A stretch of DNA of 64,000 nt from Areca catechu. Lineage: Eukaryota; Streptophyta; Magnoliopsida; Arecales; Arecaceae. Positions 35,345 to 46,840 of this stretch are shown here, piece by piece. A program made the translations under genes and the position numbers. Positions within the stretch are counted from its first letter, which is position 1; every line of letters starts with the position of its first letter. The DNA is taken from assembly GCA_021397845.1 (NCBI GenBank), contig CM038043.1, positions 26,349,501 to 26,413,500 of the forward strand, given 5' to 3'. The notes beneath the pieces were generated by a model. It did not search any database. It had not been told where the DNA came from and saw nothing but the letters and a program-made list of their open reading frames with translations.

Positions 35345-36248
35345 ATAACTTATCTTAAATACCATGTCATGGTATCAACCCTGAGTTCAATATTTATGGT
35401 TTCAAATCTTTGTTTGATGCACTTTAAGATGTGCTATTTGATAGTGTTATTGTCGAGACATTATAACCCCCATGCCCTCCATGTTTTACTCTTTGGTCAT
35501 TACAAGTTTGCTAGGATTTAATGTCATCTACTATGACCCTTTTCTATGCTCCTCTATTTATATTTGTATGCAGTAGATTTTCTACACCCTTCTATGCAAA
35601 CTTACTTATAAATTCATGACATTTCTGAGTACCTATTATCTAGACAGACCTTGGCACAATGGGATTACAACACAAGAGCTATTTATTTATATTTTATAGG
35701 GTTCTTTTTAAAAACAAGACATGGTAACCTAGGCATCTTATTTCACTTGTTGTTTTGACTTGTGGCAACAAATACTAATACATAGAGGGTGCCACATGGT
35801 GCTAAGCATAAATGCTGTTCCCTGTCAATATACATCATCAAGTCCTAATCATTTCTTTTGATTGGTTCAACCACTCAATGGACCATAGGCAATCTCTACC
35901 TCTGATGTAAATGAAAGTTGAGATCCTTCTATTTTAATCCTTGTGTTCAGCTAGGTATTTGGTAGTGTTCTTGTTATGCACTTTCTTTTTTAATTGAGTT
36001 GTTTTAAGCCTCTGTTCTTGTTTTGTAGATAGATCTATGTAAGCTTTTCTTAATGTATGGTGCTTTGGTCCTCCTACAAAAAAAAAAAAGGGCATGTACA
36101 GTAGTCAAATGTTGCACAATTCATTCTACTTCTTCCTTACTCTTTTCAGTGAATGCAGCAATGAGTTTGGTATTGGTGTCATGTCCAGCATTTTAGTTGA
36201 TAAAAACTCTAATGTTCACATCAGTATTCCAAATTCTTGTTTATCATT

Positions 36249-36395
36249 TAACTTGCTTTTCTCATTAACTAATACCACACCATTCACTAATGTTCACAAA
36301 ACATTTGAAGCACCATATATCATTTTAGCTTGCTTTTCTCATTAACTGATACCATACCATTCACTTATGTTCACAAAACATCTGAAGCACCAGGT
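36249..36395. repeat. 77-bp tandem duplication
   Basis: The phrase CTTGCTTTTCTCATTAACT starts at 36252 and again at 36329, and both copies run on to GTTCACAAAACAT(T/C)TGAAGC. Confidence 0.85.
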
Positions 36396-36474
36396 TCTAG
36401 TTCATGTATAATATTTTTCGATGATAGTAACATGATCCTAATCTTAGGCTTTCCATAGATGTATTTTATCACCG

Positions 36475-36565
36475 TACAAGATTTACAAAGCTCCAATATT
36501 ATTATTATACAAAATCTACAAAGCTCCAATCTTGTCATTATACAACAACTACAAAGCACTAATCT
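36475..36565. repeat. 33-bp tandem repeat, three units
   Basis: TACAAAGC(T/A)C(C/T)AAT recurs at 36484, 36517 and 36550. Confidence 0.8.
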
Positions 36566-38117
36566 ATTGTATTCACCAAAAATAGTATATATATGCTGAA
36601 ACAATATTCTTATAAAACACATGATTTCAATTAAGCTAACATCAATCTAGTTAAAACACAACTAGAACATGGTTTAAAATAAAAATATGATTGGCATTAT
36701 TATTTACAACTTTTACAACAAGCCAAATACATTGTAATAGTAATTAGAATTGACAGACAGGTACATTAGGCCTATAAGCTAGAAAATTCAAAATAAGTAT
36801 GATCAAACGACAAATAATATTAAGTCTATTATATCTATCTCTATCTTCCCTTAACTTAGATTCTCTTTTTAGATCACCAAGCTACTTTTCCAGACCGTTC
36901 ATATTCCACACTTTCTTTCTCAAACTGCAACTCTTGCTTATTAGCCTCCAACTTGTCAATTTTTTTTTGTAACTTGTGGATTACCTTGAATGCACATCTA
37001 GACCACTCTGGTTCTAACCATTGGAAGTAATTGCAATCTCCATCAAATTATGAAAATTATTTTAATTTCCATTATCCTTTCTATTGTAATAATAATCATA
37101 TAAAACAAAGTCAAATAAAGCACAATCCTTACATTATAATTAGGGCATGCCTAAAACCTCCTACCAGATTTGTAGAGGTTTAAGATATTTTCACCATGAC
37201 TAGAAGATGACAATGGCATGTCTTTGGGCTTCCACTAAAGTAGATACTTCTCCTTGTCAAACACCCAAAGTTGAAGAACTTATTCTCAATCATGAGAGTC
37301 ATACAAAGAGTAGAGAGAGCAAGAGAGAGAATAAGAGAGAGAAAGAGAGCTGGAGATAAGAATATACAGAGTAAAAGAGATAAAAAAATACATTCCTTCA
37401 TCAGACTTTTGATGGAAAAAATGGTGCCAAGTGAGTGTACATGCCAACTAATCATTTCCCATCTTCTAAAAAAAGATAAATAAATCCATATAAGTCACTA
37501 ATAGCAAATAACTTACTATGTATGCACCACTGATAATATCAGACCTAATTTAGATGGCTAGAATTGGAGATTGCAACATTCTACAAAATGTGGGATTGAG
37601 ATTACTGATATTAGAGATGTAGGGGGTTATTTTGCAACTTAGGATAAAATGCAAAGGGTTATTTATTTTTTACCCTAAAATTTAAGATACTATTTTCATG
37701 AATAAGTAAGTCATTTTAAGTCCCAATTTTATAGATGAAATTTATTAGACATATTTTTTTCTTATTTTATCATACATTATAAATAATAGATTCATGCAAC
37801 TGTACATAGTTGTAATGATTGTAGTCATGGGATGATTTGATTAAAAGGTTTTAGAAGATCCTTAATTTATATTCATTTTATCTTTTAAAGAAAAATTTGA
37901 TTTATAATCATTTTTTTAAAAAAAAAGCTCATGTTGTAGTTGTAAATAAAATAAACCAAATTTTTGTGTATACAAAGGAAAAATTTAGTCACTTACAAAA
38001 TAAAAGACAATTCATTGAGCATATTTTTGATTTGTGTCCATATTCACCAATGATTTATTTAACCAATGTTGTCAAATCCAAGACCATTACATCCAACACA
38101 TATATTTGATTGATTCC

Positions 38118-38798
38118 TGTTGGTGCCAAAATTCTTCGAGTGCCAGAAGGAGAGCTAGAATTGATGTTGGAGCAGTGGTATAAGTCAAGATCTTAGAGGT
38201 GATCCCTACAAAAAAGCCTCATCAGAGGTGGCCTTACCAGAGGTGTCCCGATGATGGCACTCCGATGCTCAACTCAATGTCGATACCAATAGTGTGAGGG
38301 GTGTGAGTCGGAGAGCTTGCATACCTCTAGAGAACTCATATGGAGTCCCTCTTAAAGATGGAGTGCCAAGGGCATTTTGAGTAGGACTAAGATCCTGTCT
38401 GATCTGGTAAAAGGCAATAGGGCCCTCCACGTGTTGCCAAGGCCTTTTGGCTAGCAAGGGGCATCTTGTCTCCTTAAATATATCCTTATCACTAGTCTGA
38501 GGTATGCCATGCTTCATTAAATGATGGCCCGAGCTATAGAGCATTTAAGCATGCCCATCGCTCTTGCTGGGATCCTGCAATGATTTGATAATTTCAGGAC
38601 ATGATGGAGAGCTCTGCCAGGTGGTGTACATGGCGATGATGAGTATTAGAGTGCTAGGTTTTGGGGGCTTAGAGTAGATGTATCACTAAAGCCATATCGG
38701 CCAAAGTAATCTTGGTGCAGCCTAGACATCATAGCCATCTTGGTGCATCCTAGCCATGCTAAGGGGATTGTTGCTAAGAGCTTTTTGATTGATGCACA
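38118..38798 (-). repeat. Tat-like LTR sequence
   Basis: Begins TGTTGGTGCCAAAATTCTTC, like the segment at 29174, and is followed by the 90-bp array. Orientation is inferred from the related LTR. The right border is not resolved. Confidence 0.45.
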
Positions 38799-39187
38799 CC
38801 CAAGGGCTTTTGGCCGAGTACTTTAGGGGTGATCGGGGGTCTCGTTGATACCTTCCAAGTATACGTGTTGACTGCTGTCGATACTTGCCCAAGGACTGTT
38901 GGCTATGTGCCTTAGGGATGGTCGATGGGGCTTGCTGATACCTTTTAGGCATAGAAATCAATCTTTATCGATACTCACCCAAGGGCTGTTGGTCGAGTAC
39001 CTTAAGGGTGGTTGACGGAGCTCGTTGATACATTCTACGCACAGGAGTTGACCGCTATCAATATTCACCCAAGGGCTAATGGCCGAGTGCCTTAAGGGCG
39101 ATCGGCGAGGCTTATTGATACCTTCCAGGCATAGGAGTTGACCGCTATCAATACTCAACCAAGGACTATTGGTAGAATGCCTTAGAG
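38799..39187. repeat. 90-bp tandem repeat array
   Basis: Units begin with CCCAAGG(G/A)CT at 38799, 38888, 38978 and 39068, with a variant at 39158. Each holds a GAGTGCCTTAAGGG-type and a TTGATACCTTC-type phrase. The four full units and a partial one directly abut the coiled-coil ORF. Confidence 0.9.
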
Positions 39188-39745
39188 GTGGTTGGCAAGA
39201 CCAAGGCAAATAGGAAGATGGTGAGGGCTGATTTGGAGTTAGAGAGGCAGAGAAGAGACGAGAAGGCAGTGGGGGCGAAGGAAAAGCTAAGGCAAGAGGT
39301 GGAGGCCACCAAAGAGAAATACAAAGCCTCCACATACTTTATGGCTGACATGGCCCATGTGGTGGAGGACTTTTGAGCATCGAAGAAATTTTTTGACACT
39401 TGTGTTGCCTTTAATCATGGAGCCTTCATAGAGGGCCATAAACTGGAAATGCTTGAGTGCCAAAACTAGGTTGCCGAGCATCATCAGAGGCTAGATCTCC
39501 TCTTTTTGGATGAAGAGGAATATGAAGAGGAGCCCTCCGATAGAGTCACCGCTCCAAATGTCTTAGTTGAGATCGCACCCATTCTAGCATCCCAAGCAAC
39601 CCTTGCCAAGGCTATTACCGATCCTGTTACTATCAAGACTATTGCTGCCTAGCCCCCAACCATGGCTAAAGCTGCTCCATCCAACCTTGTAACTATGGAT
39701 GAGCCACCTACCATCACTAATCTCAAGGAGGTTGGGAATTGATCT
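39188..39745 (+). pseudogene. coiled-coil ORF of Tat-like element, C-terminal part
   Basis: A Lys/Glu/Arg-rich open stretch (39188-39376: DLELERQRRDEKAVGAKEKL and REEVEATKEKY-like) looks like a coiled coil. After a stop the same frame continues with FDTCVAFNHGAFIEGHKLEM, then HHQRLDLLFLDEEEYEEEPS and a Pro/Ala-rich tail to about 39740. The order of coiled coil, an F..G....C block, an L(D)LLFLDEEE block and a low-complexity tail fits the extra ORF that Tat-lineage gypsy elements carry antisense to pol near the 3' LTR. The minus-strand ORF at 62050-64000 has the same order. Its N-terminal domain is missing here, replaced by the 90-bp array. Function unknown. Confidence 0.6.
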
Positions 39746-39879
39746 TTTGTAATTTTTGTTTTTTCTTTTCCCATACTATTGTAGACTCTGGATCATTTTT
39801 GTAACGAGAGCTTTATGATTTAATGAAATGAATTTTTTCTCAATCTTGTGTCATTTACTTTGACTGTAACCTCACTTAG

Positions 39880-40410
39880 GATGCTGAGCTATCATCAAAA
39901 GTGCCTATGCTTGCCAAATGCATTCACAAGGCTATTGATATCAATGCTTATATCCTAAAGCAGGAGATCAAGGCCAAGGCTATAAAAAAGAAAGCTATCG
40001 ATTGCAAAATGCAATAGCTAAGGTACAAGGGCACTAAGTAGGGTGTGTAAAGAAGTTAATCACTTTTGCTCAAAGTGTACCCATATATTCATGAGAAGAC
40101 TGAGTTAAAGAATAAACTGAAAGATTTATTGGAGAAGGCCTCTTAAGTAGCTTAGGACATGGCCATCAAGGTGGCTCAAGCATGGCATCAGCTTTTATCT
40201 GCCCATGAAGAGATCACTAGTTTAGAATCACTGCTTGCTTCTAGGGAAGCATGATGGGAGATCATAGCTTGGTTGGTAGAACTCCAGGATGAATTGAATC
40301 GAGCATAGAAGGAGATTGCCAAGCTTGAGCAATCGACAAAAGATAAGGAACCAATCCTAAACCTAGAAGTCAGGGGATTGCCATTAGCCATTGCCCCTCT
40401 ATTGATTAAA
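39880..40410 (+). pseudogene. second coiled-coil fragment
   Basis: With several stops, one frame reads ELKNKLKDLLEKAS, WHQLLSAHEEITSLESLLAS and LVELQDELNRA*KEIAKLEQ, typical heptad-rich coiled coil. It follows the first fragment after about 140 bp that resembles a gene end (TTTAATGAAATGAA at about 39820). It may come from another copy of the same extra ORF. No function can be given. Confidence 0.5.
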
Positions 40411-41389
40411 CCACATCAAACGAGCTTGCAAATGCTACCAGCGATTGGCCATTGATGATCACTTCTGGATTTAGTCCAGGGTAGCTAGCCATGGTGGCCC
40501 ACTATCGGGGTCAATGGCCTCTGAGGGAGAGACATCATGGGCCAGATGTAAGTGCTATAGTAAGCTCTGATACTAAGTTGAGATGATGGTCAACGGCTAT
40601 GCACAGGCCTAGCCATCGGTCTAGGTCATGGAGCCACTATCAATCAAGCTAGCGATCTCACTCACAAAGTCATCCTAAGCCACGCTAATGATCACACTCA
40701 AAGGAGGACCTCCGACTAAAGAGATCTGAGAGACATGGAAAGCAAATACTCAAGGGGAATGATGTTTGACTAGGGTTGCTAATTTGGGTTCTCCAATTAT
40801 CAAGCTCTAGTGCATGTCCTTTATCCAAGACTTAATCTTAGTCGCTTGCCCCCTTCTTGAATGGACTGGGCAAGTTCATCATGCGACTTGGGGCAGATCC
40901 GAGCTCGCATTCAGACACAATGCCCAACATCCCCTATTGAGCAAAGGCACCTTAGGCAAAAAGTTCTCTAAGGGCCTCGGTAACCACAAAGGGCCCACTG
41001 CTTGTTGTGAAGGTGCCTATAAGGCTTAATGATGAAAAAGTCTAGTCATTCAAGATAAGGCCCGGAGCAGTTTCGATGACCAGGGGCCACCTAGAATTGT
41101 TATTACTGATCCTGAGTCCAAGGAGAATTATCCCTCTGATAGGAATTTCATTTTTTGCTCCTTGTATCTTGCAACTTTCCTTATGTAGCCCTTGGATATT
41201 TTGTTAAAAATAATCAAATTTTTATCTTTTCCAGCTCACATTTGGATCGATCATTGGTTTTTTTATTAGAGATGTCTGGGCTTGAGTCATTGGAAGGTAG
41301 CTAGGTTCTCAATCATTGATTGCATTTCAGGACTTCGATCGATCGAGGAATGATTTCTTGGGATCGAGGGCATCAATTGCCCCTTGCTT
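40411..41389. other. unassigned Tat-like remains
   Basis: No domain recognised. GCTCTGATACTAAGTTG near 40563 is an inverted initiator-Met-type primer-site look-alike. The stretch before 41389 (GAGGGCATCAATTGCCCC) resembles Tat LTR text. It ends where the next LTR starts. Confidence 0.35.
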
Positions 41390-42105
41390 TGATGCGGGAT
41401 GAAAATGGAACTTTAACTATGAAATCAATAATCTAAAAATGAGCAATGATTCTACCACATATCAGCAAGATTCATGCCTAGAGAGCAAATGAATTCAAAG
41501 AAAGAGACTACTAGTAAGTTGTTACCCGCAATGTAGGTTCATTCATTTGAAAGTAAATGGACCTAATGGCTGAGAAACCATTCTAACTAGGACATGAACT
41601 TTCAAACAATCAAACCTAAGAGTCTAGGAGGGGTTCTCTTACCAACAATAAGCTCTCACACTTTTGGTGGTGGTTTAGTTTCAGCACTCCAAGGACTAGC
41701 GGTTGGATTTGAAGACTATCACTCCTTGGATGGAAAGGCTCCTAACGTAGATGGTTCTGAAGCAAAAAAAATCTCATCTTCAGCTCGAGATCATGGAGGA
41801 TCCTGCAATGGAGAGCATTAGTGGCCGTGGGAGGTTTGAAAGGAAAAGGGAATTGAGAAAAAAAATTGAAAGGAGGGGAAGAAGGATAGTGGTTAGCATT
41901 TTCTTGGAACTATGTTGAATAGATTGAGCCTCATGCCCTCTCTCTCATGGAGTGTCAATGAAACAAAAGCAATGGAAGAAGAAGGAAGCTTTCATTCATT
42001 CATCCATTAGCTTGATTACAAGAGGGTTAGGGGTATTTATAGACTTCCTTAGCCTTTTCAAATTTGAATTACAAGCTTAAAGAGTGGAGTGATAAGTTGG
42101 ATTAC
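41390..42105 (-). repeat. LTR of the TGATGC family, left part
   Basis: Starts TGATGCGGGATGAAAATGG and follows the LTR copies at 5960 and 7615 in order: TTACC(C)GCAATGTA, AGGAGGGGTT, CTCTCATGGAGT, GGGGTATTTATAGA. It is interrupted after 42105 by the Sirevirus and continues at 55431. No target duplication could be found, because its far end has been lost. Confidence 0.75.
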
Positions 42106-42367
42106 TGTTGACTCCACTAATTGATTTTGATGATAAGCAAAATAGTTAAGTATAAATTGAGGACTAATGATTTGCTTTAAGTGTGTTTTCATTGAAAGGA
42201 TGCTCACAAAATTTGAAGAAGCCCAATTATGTTAAAGAACCAAGTTTGAATGATAAGATTGCACAAAAGAAGACTTGGACACTCAAGAGATGGTTAAATG
42301 GATGTGAAAGCCAAATGGAAACTTGTTCCAGCTCAAAATCAGTATCTTTTATGATTTTTTAGAGATG

Positions 42368-42740
42368 TGTCGACTCAAGGTGTCGACGCATGACATGAAG
42401 TGTCGACACATGAAGATGAGGTGTCGACTCAGGCCGGTACGCTACAAAGTTTCAAATGGTACAAATCAAGGGTCAATACATGGATCTTATGTGTCGACTC
42501 AAAGTGTCAAAACATGGATCAACACATCACCTGAGACTTTCAAGCCACAGAATTTGCAGAAGGTGAAGGAATAGTTGAAGTGTCGACACATGGATGCAAG
42601 GTGTCGACTCAACTAAGAATGTGTCGACTCAACTGAGATTTCCAAAGAATCTGAATAGACCATTTTGAACTAAGTGTCGACTCAAGAAGAACATGTGTCG
42701 ACCTTTTGTGTCGACTCAACTGAGGAAGTGTCGACACATC
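42368..42740 (+). repeat. GTCGAC palindrome array, left LTR
   Basis: Twelve GTCGAC hexamers in about 370 bp, mostly as TGTCGACTCA or TGTCGACACATG, with decayed variants between them. The array lies about 115-490 bp before the TATA-like box. Confidence 0.92.
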
Positions 42741-42856
42741 GAGTTCTAGCAACAGTAATGGCTAGTTTTTTCAAATATAGAACTCATCCCAAATGCCCCT
42801 AACGGCTAGTTTTTCAAGTGTAATGGCTAGATTTTGGTTTTAAGACCTTGGGAGGG

Positions 42857-42865
42857 TATTTATAT
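42857..42865 (+). promoter_or_regulatory. TATA-like box, left Sirevirus LTR
   Basis: TATTTATAT after GGGAGGG; conserved in the right LTR at about 54563. Confidence 0.55.
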
Positions 42866-43149
42866 GATTCAAATCAAATCAAAACAAAAAGAATATTGAA
42901 TACCATTAAGAGTTTGAAGAGAAAAGAAGAGAGAAGAGCCATAACTTTTATTCATTCAAGTTTCAACCACTCTCAAGCTAAAGGAAGCCTCCAAGCATTC
43001 AAAGCCATTAAGAGCATTGAAGATCATTCATACTTGGGCATTCAAAAGGCTTCAACAAGAGCAAAGTAGCACTACATCGAGCTACATTAACTTATTTGCA
43101 TTTCTTTTGAAAGCTTACATTGGTTCTTTGTTTCTAAACTTCATATCTT

Positions 43150-43400
43150 ATAAGGGTTCTTGGTTAGCCTATTGCAAAACCAAGGGAGGTTATTGGTAAG
43201 CCTTGAAAAATCAATTAGGTTGGTGGTTAGCCCGTAAAACCACTAAGGTTCTTGGTTAGCCCGGAAAACCAAGGAAGGTTGTTGGTTAGCCTTGTGAAAA
43301 CTAATTAGGTTCTTGGTTAGCCCATAAAACCAAGTGAGGTTTGACTTGTGAACCTTATGAAAACAAGTCGGGTTTTGATTAGTGAGCCCAGAAAACTAAT
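43150..43400 (+). repeat. GGTTCTTGGTTAGCCC repeats, left LTR
   Basis: Five to six imperfect units of about 40 bp (GGTT(C/G)TTGGTTAGCC...AAAACCAA...); the equivalent block in the right LTR is at about 54855-55110. Confidence 0.75.
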
Positions 43401-43720
43401 CGGCTGTTATCTTATGATTATAGTGAATTCTCAAGGGGATCTCGGGGAGTGGATTAGATGCATTGTTGGCACCGAACCACTATAGCTTGTGGTATTTGTG
43501 TTTGCTTGATCTCTCCTTCCTTGCTCTTTATATTTTTGCTTATTGCTTTTAATTTTCGCTGCACTATTACTTTAGATTATTGCTTTCAAATCATAGTACC
43601 TTGTTTAATTGAATTGCATATCTTGTTTTGAAAAGTTTGTAGCTTATGATAGTAAGCTTAGCTTTAAATTTTTAGAGACCCAATTCACCCCCCCTCTTAG
43701 GTTGCTTACTGGACAACAAG

Positions 43721-43732
43721 TGATATCAGAGC
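43721..43732 (+). promoter_or_regulatory. primer-binding site of Sirevirus
   Basis: TGATATCAGAGC, two bases after the left LTR. It fits the initiator tRNA-Met-type site TGGTATCAGAGC with one G-to-A change. Confidence 0.8.
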
Positions 43733-43775
43733 CCTGTTCTCAGTGTATAGGCTTTACCTTCTTGAGTAAAGATCT

Positions 43776-45480
43776 ATGGCAGCCCCAATAGGTACTAGCG
43801 TAGTTGAGGGATAAGCCTCAAATAGACCTCCATTTTTTAATGGAGCAAATTACACTTATTGAAAAACTAGGATAAGAATTTATATGCATTCTATAGATTA
43901 CAAATTATGGAGAGTAGTTGATAAGGATCCTCATATTCCTTCGGTGGTGGTTAATGGTGTTTCCATCCCAAAACTTGAAGAGGATTGGGATGAAAATGGC
44001 ATTAAACAATCCGAGATCAATGCTAAGGTTTTGAATCTCCTTTATTATGCATTAGATCCTAGTAAATTTAATAGGATATCTACATGCATGTCCTCCAAAG
44101 AAATATGGGACACACTTGAAGTTACCTATGAGGGTACCGATCAAGTGAAGAACACTAAGGTCAATATGTTAGTGCACACATATGAGATGTTCCGGATGGA
44201 ACCAAATGAATCTATCACTGATATGATACACATTTCATAAATATTGTAAATGCTATGAGAAATCTTGGTAAAGTCATATCTAATGCTGATCTTATGAATA
44301 AAATTCTTAGATTACTTCCAACATCGTGGGATCCAAAGGTGACAGCAATTCAAGAAGCAAAAGATGTGGACAAGCTACCTCTTGAGCAACTAGTGGGATT
44401 GCTCATGACTTATGAGCTTAACTTGAAATAGAAATCTATGGACCTTGATAAGAAGAAAAAGGGAATTGCTTTCAAGTCAAATATTCAAGAAGAATCCTCA
44501 ATTGATGAGTCTAAAAATGAAGAAGAAGAAGAAGGTGAAGAAGCCCTCCTTGTAAGAAAGTTTAGAAGATTTATGAAGAGGAGGAAGTTTTCCTACAAGA
44601 AGAAATATCAATCCAAAGATAAAGGTAACGAAAAATAGAAAGAGAAAGAAAAGGAAGAGGAGAAGGAAATAACTACTTGCTTCGAGTGCAAGAAGCCCGG
44701 GCACTACAAATTTGATTGTCCTCTCCTCAAGAAATCAAGAAAGAAACTAAGGAAGAAAGTAATGATGGCCACTTGGAATGACAGTGAAGACTCCAGTTCA
44801 AAAGAAGAGTAGACTGAAATTGCAAATCTCTGCTTCATGACACATCAGGACAATGAAGAGGTATGTTCTGACTCTGAAATTGATTTTACTTTCAATGAAC
44901 TTAGAAATGCTTTTGAAGAGCTTATGCATGATTATAAAATAGTTTTATCAAAAAATAAAAAATTGAAAAAGCATGCAAATAGTTTCTCCTTAGAAAATAA
45001 TTCTTTACTTAATGATGTTAGTCCTTTGAAAACTAAACTAGATGTTTTGGAAAAGAAAAATAATGCTTTGGCTATGAAAAATGAAGTTTTAAAAAGACCT
45101 AAAAATGTTGTTTCTAACAATGATCTTTTAAAGAAAAACAAGAATTTAGAACTTGAAAATGATAAGTACAAAAATGAACTTGAAAAAATCAAACCTTTTG
45201 TTGGAAAATTTACTTATAGCTCAGAAAAGTTGAATTTGCTTTTAAACAATCAAAGAGCAATTTTTAATAAGGTAGGTTTAGGATATAAACCACTGAAATA
45301 ACAAAAGTATTTCAAAAAAAATTTTGTGCCTGCATCGTCTAGTATTACTTGCTTTACTTGCAAAAAATTAGGACATAAATCATATCAACACAATTTTAGA
45401 AAAATCATGTCTTTTGGTAAAGTGTGGGTTCCAAAAGGAACCATTTTGAATGCTAACCCTGAAGGACCGAAGTTGGCTTA
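43776..45480 (+). pseudogene. Sirevirus gag (capsid/nucleocapsid)
   Basis: Gag starts at ATG 43776 (MAAPIGTSVVEG, then a stop) and continues through several frames. Readable parts: NRPPFFNGANYTY; KTRIRIYMHSIDYKLWRVVD; the open stretch 43884-44240 with WDTLEVTYEGTDQVKNTKVN; a Lys/Glu-rich region (44438-44638); zinc knuckle 1 at 44678-44719, an intact CFECKKPGHYKFDC; a long Asn/Lys/Leu coiled coil (44837-45301); and zinc knuckle 2 at 45350-45391, CFTCKKLGHKSYQH, where the last Cys is now His. Two knuckles separated by a coiled coil is the Sirevirus gag plan. It would package element RNA in cytoplasmic particles; at least five lesions make this copy non-functional. Confidence 0.87.
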
Positions 45481-45498
45481 GGTACCTAAAAACAAAGC

Positions 45499-46840
45499 TT
45501 GATCTTACTACAGGTGTGTCTTGCAACCAAGGAAAACAAACGAGTTTGGTATCTTGACAGTGGTTGCTCAAGGCACATGACTGAAGATGTGAAGCAATTC
45601 ACTTCTCTTGAAGCTTTGAATGGAGGGAGTGTGACCTTCGGTGACAATGGTAAAGAAAAAGTCATTGGTATTGGTAAGGTTCACATAACTCCTTCTAATT
45701 GTATTAGTAATATACTTTTAGTAGATGGCTTAAAGAATAATCTTTTAAGCATTAGTCAGTTTTGCAATAAAAGTTTTCAGGTAGTTTTCAAATCATCATA
45801 TTGCATGATTTCTAGTCCGGATTTAAATGGAGTACAATTCATTGGAAAAAGGCATGGAAATACTTATTTGGTAGACCTAGATGATCTATCTTTGCCTAAT
45901 GAAGAATGCCTTGTTGCAATGAATTCTACTAAGGAAGAGACTAGTTGGTTATGGCATAGAAGATTAGGGCATGCTAGTATGTATCTCATTTCAAAACTTA
46001 GTAAAAAGAATTTAGTTAGAGATTTACCTAAAATTTGTTTTGAAAAAGATAGAATTTGACAAGCATGTCAATTTGGTAAGCAAGTCAAAACTTCTTTTAA
46101 ATCAAAAGGATTTGTAACTACTAGTAGATCACTTGAACTACTTCATATGGATCTCTTTGGACCAACTAGAACATCAAGTCTAGGAGGCAAGAGATATGGA
46201 TTAGTCATTGTGGATGATTTTTCGAGATTTACTTGAGTTTTCTTTTTAGCACAAAAAGATGAATCATTTTCTTTATTCGTAAAGTTTTATAGAAAAGTTT
46301 CAAATAAAAAGGTGTTTTAGTTATTTGTATTCGTAGTGATCACGGAACTGAATTTGAAAATCAAGATTTTGAAAACTTTTGCAATGAAAAAGGTATTGAA
46401 TACAATTTTTCTATACCTAGGACACTTCAGCAGAATGAGATGGTAGAAAGGAAAAATCATACTTTAGAAGAAATGGCACGAACTATGCTTTGTGAAAATA
46501 ATTTGCCAACGTTTTTTTGGGCTGAAGCTATTAATACAACCTGTTATGTTTTAAATCGAGTTTTAATTCATCCTATTTTACAGAAAACTCCATATAAGCT
46601 TTGGAACCAAAGAAAATTGACTTTGAAATATTTTCGTGTTTTTGGTTGTAAGTGTTTTGTTTTAAACAATGGAAAGGATCATCTTGGAAAGTTTGATGCC
46701 AAGTCTGATGAAGGTATCTTCTTAGAATACTCTACATCAAGCAAGGCATATAGAATATTTAATAAATGAACTTTGGTTGTAGAAGAGTCAATACATATTG
46801 TATTTGAAGAATCTACTAAAAAAGAGGATACATCTGATGA
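45499..46840 (+). pseudogene. Sirevirus pol, part 1: protease and integrase
   Basis: The open stretch 45499-46059 has copia protease WYLDSGCSRHMTED (DSG at 45556-45564), then the pre-integrase zinc region LWHRRLGHASMYLISKLSKK. Integrase follows in broken frames: LLHMDLFGPTRTSS, KRYGLVIVDDFSRFT, and the open stretch 46440-46769 with MVERKNHTLEEMARTMLCEN (catalytic Glu), FFWAEAINTTCYVLNR and TPYKLWNQRK. The usual QNG before VERK reads QNE. The gene is cut at 46840 by the LTR remnant flanked by ATGTG, and pol resumes at 48705. Confidence 0.9.

Larger units (their letters stand above)
35345..38117. other. unassigned, non-coding, with small tandem repeats
   Basis: No domain recognised in any frame. 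It holds an A-rich tract at about 36078-36090, a 77-bp tandem duplication (36249-36395), three 33-bp units (36484, 36517, 36550) and a GA-rich tract (37312-37352). It may be remains of the MULE or of older elements. Confidence 0.4.
42106..43718 (+). repeat. left LTR of Sirevirus
   Basis: 1613 bp. A GTCGAC palindrome array (42368-42740), TATTTATAT at 42857, and a block of roughly 40-bp repeats with GGTTCTTGGTTAGCCC (about 43150-43400). Confidence 0.92.

Noticed and set aside
37271..37483. Arg/Glu-rich 70-codon ORF
   Set aside because: It is encoded by a GAGAGA-type simple repeat (37312-37352), with no other support.
40563..40580. Inverted primer-binding site (GCTCTGATACTAAG) as evidence for another minus-strand LTR
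   Set aside because: No LTR end lies next to it, so a chance match or a worn fragment is more likely.
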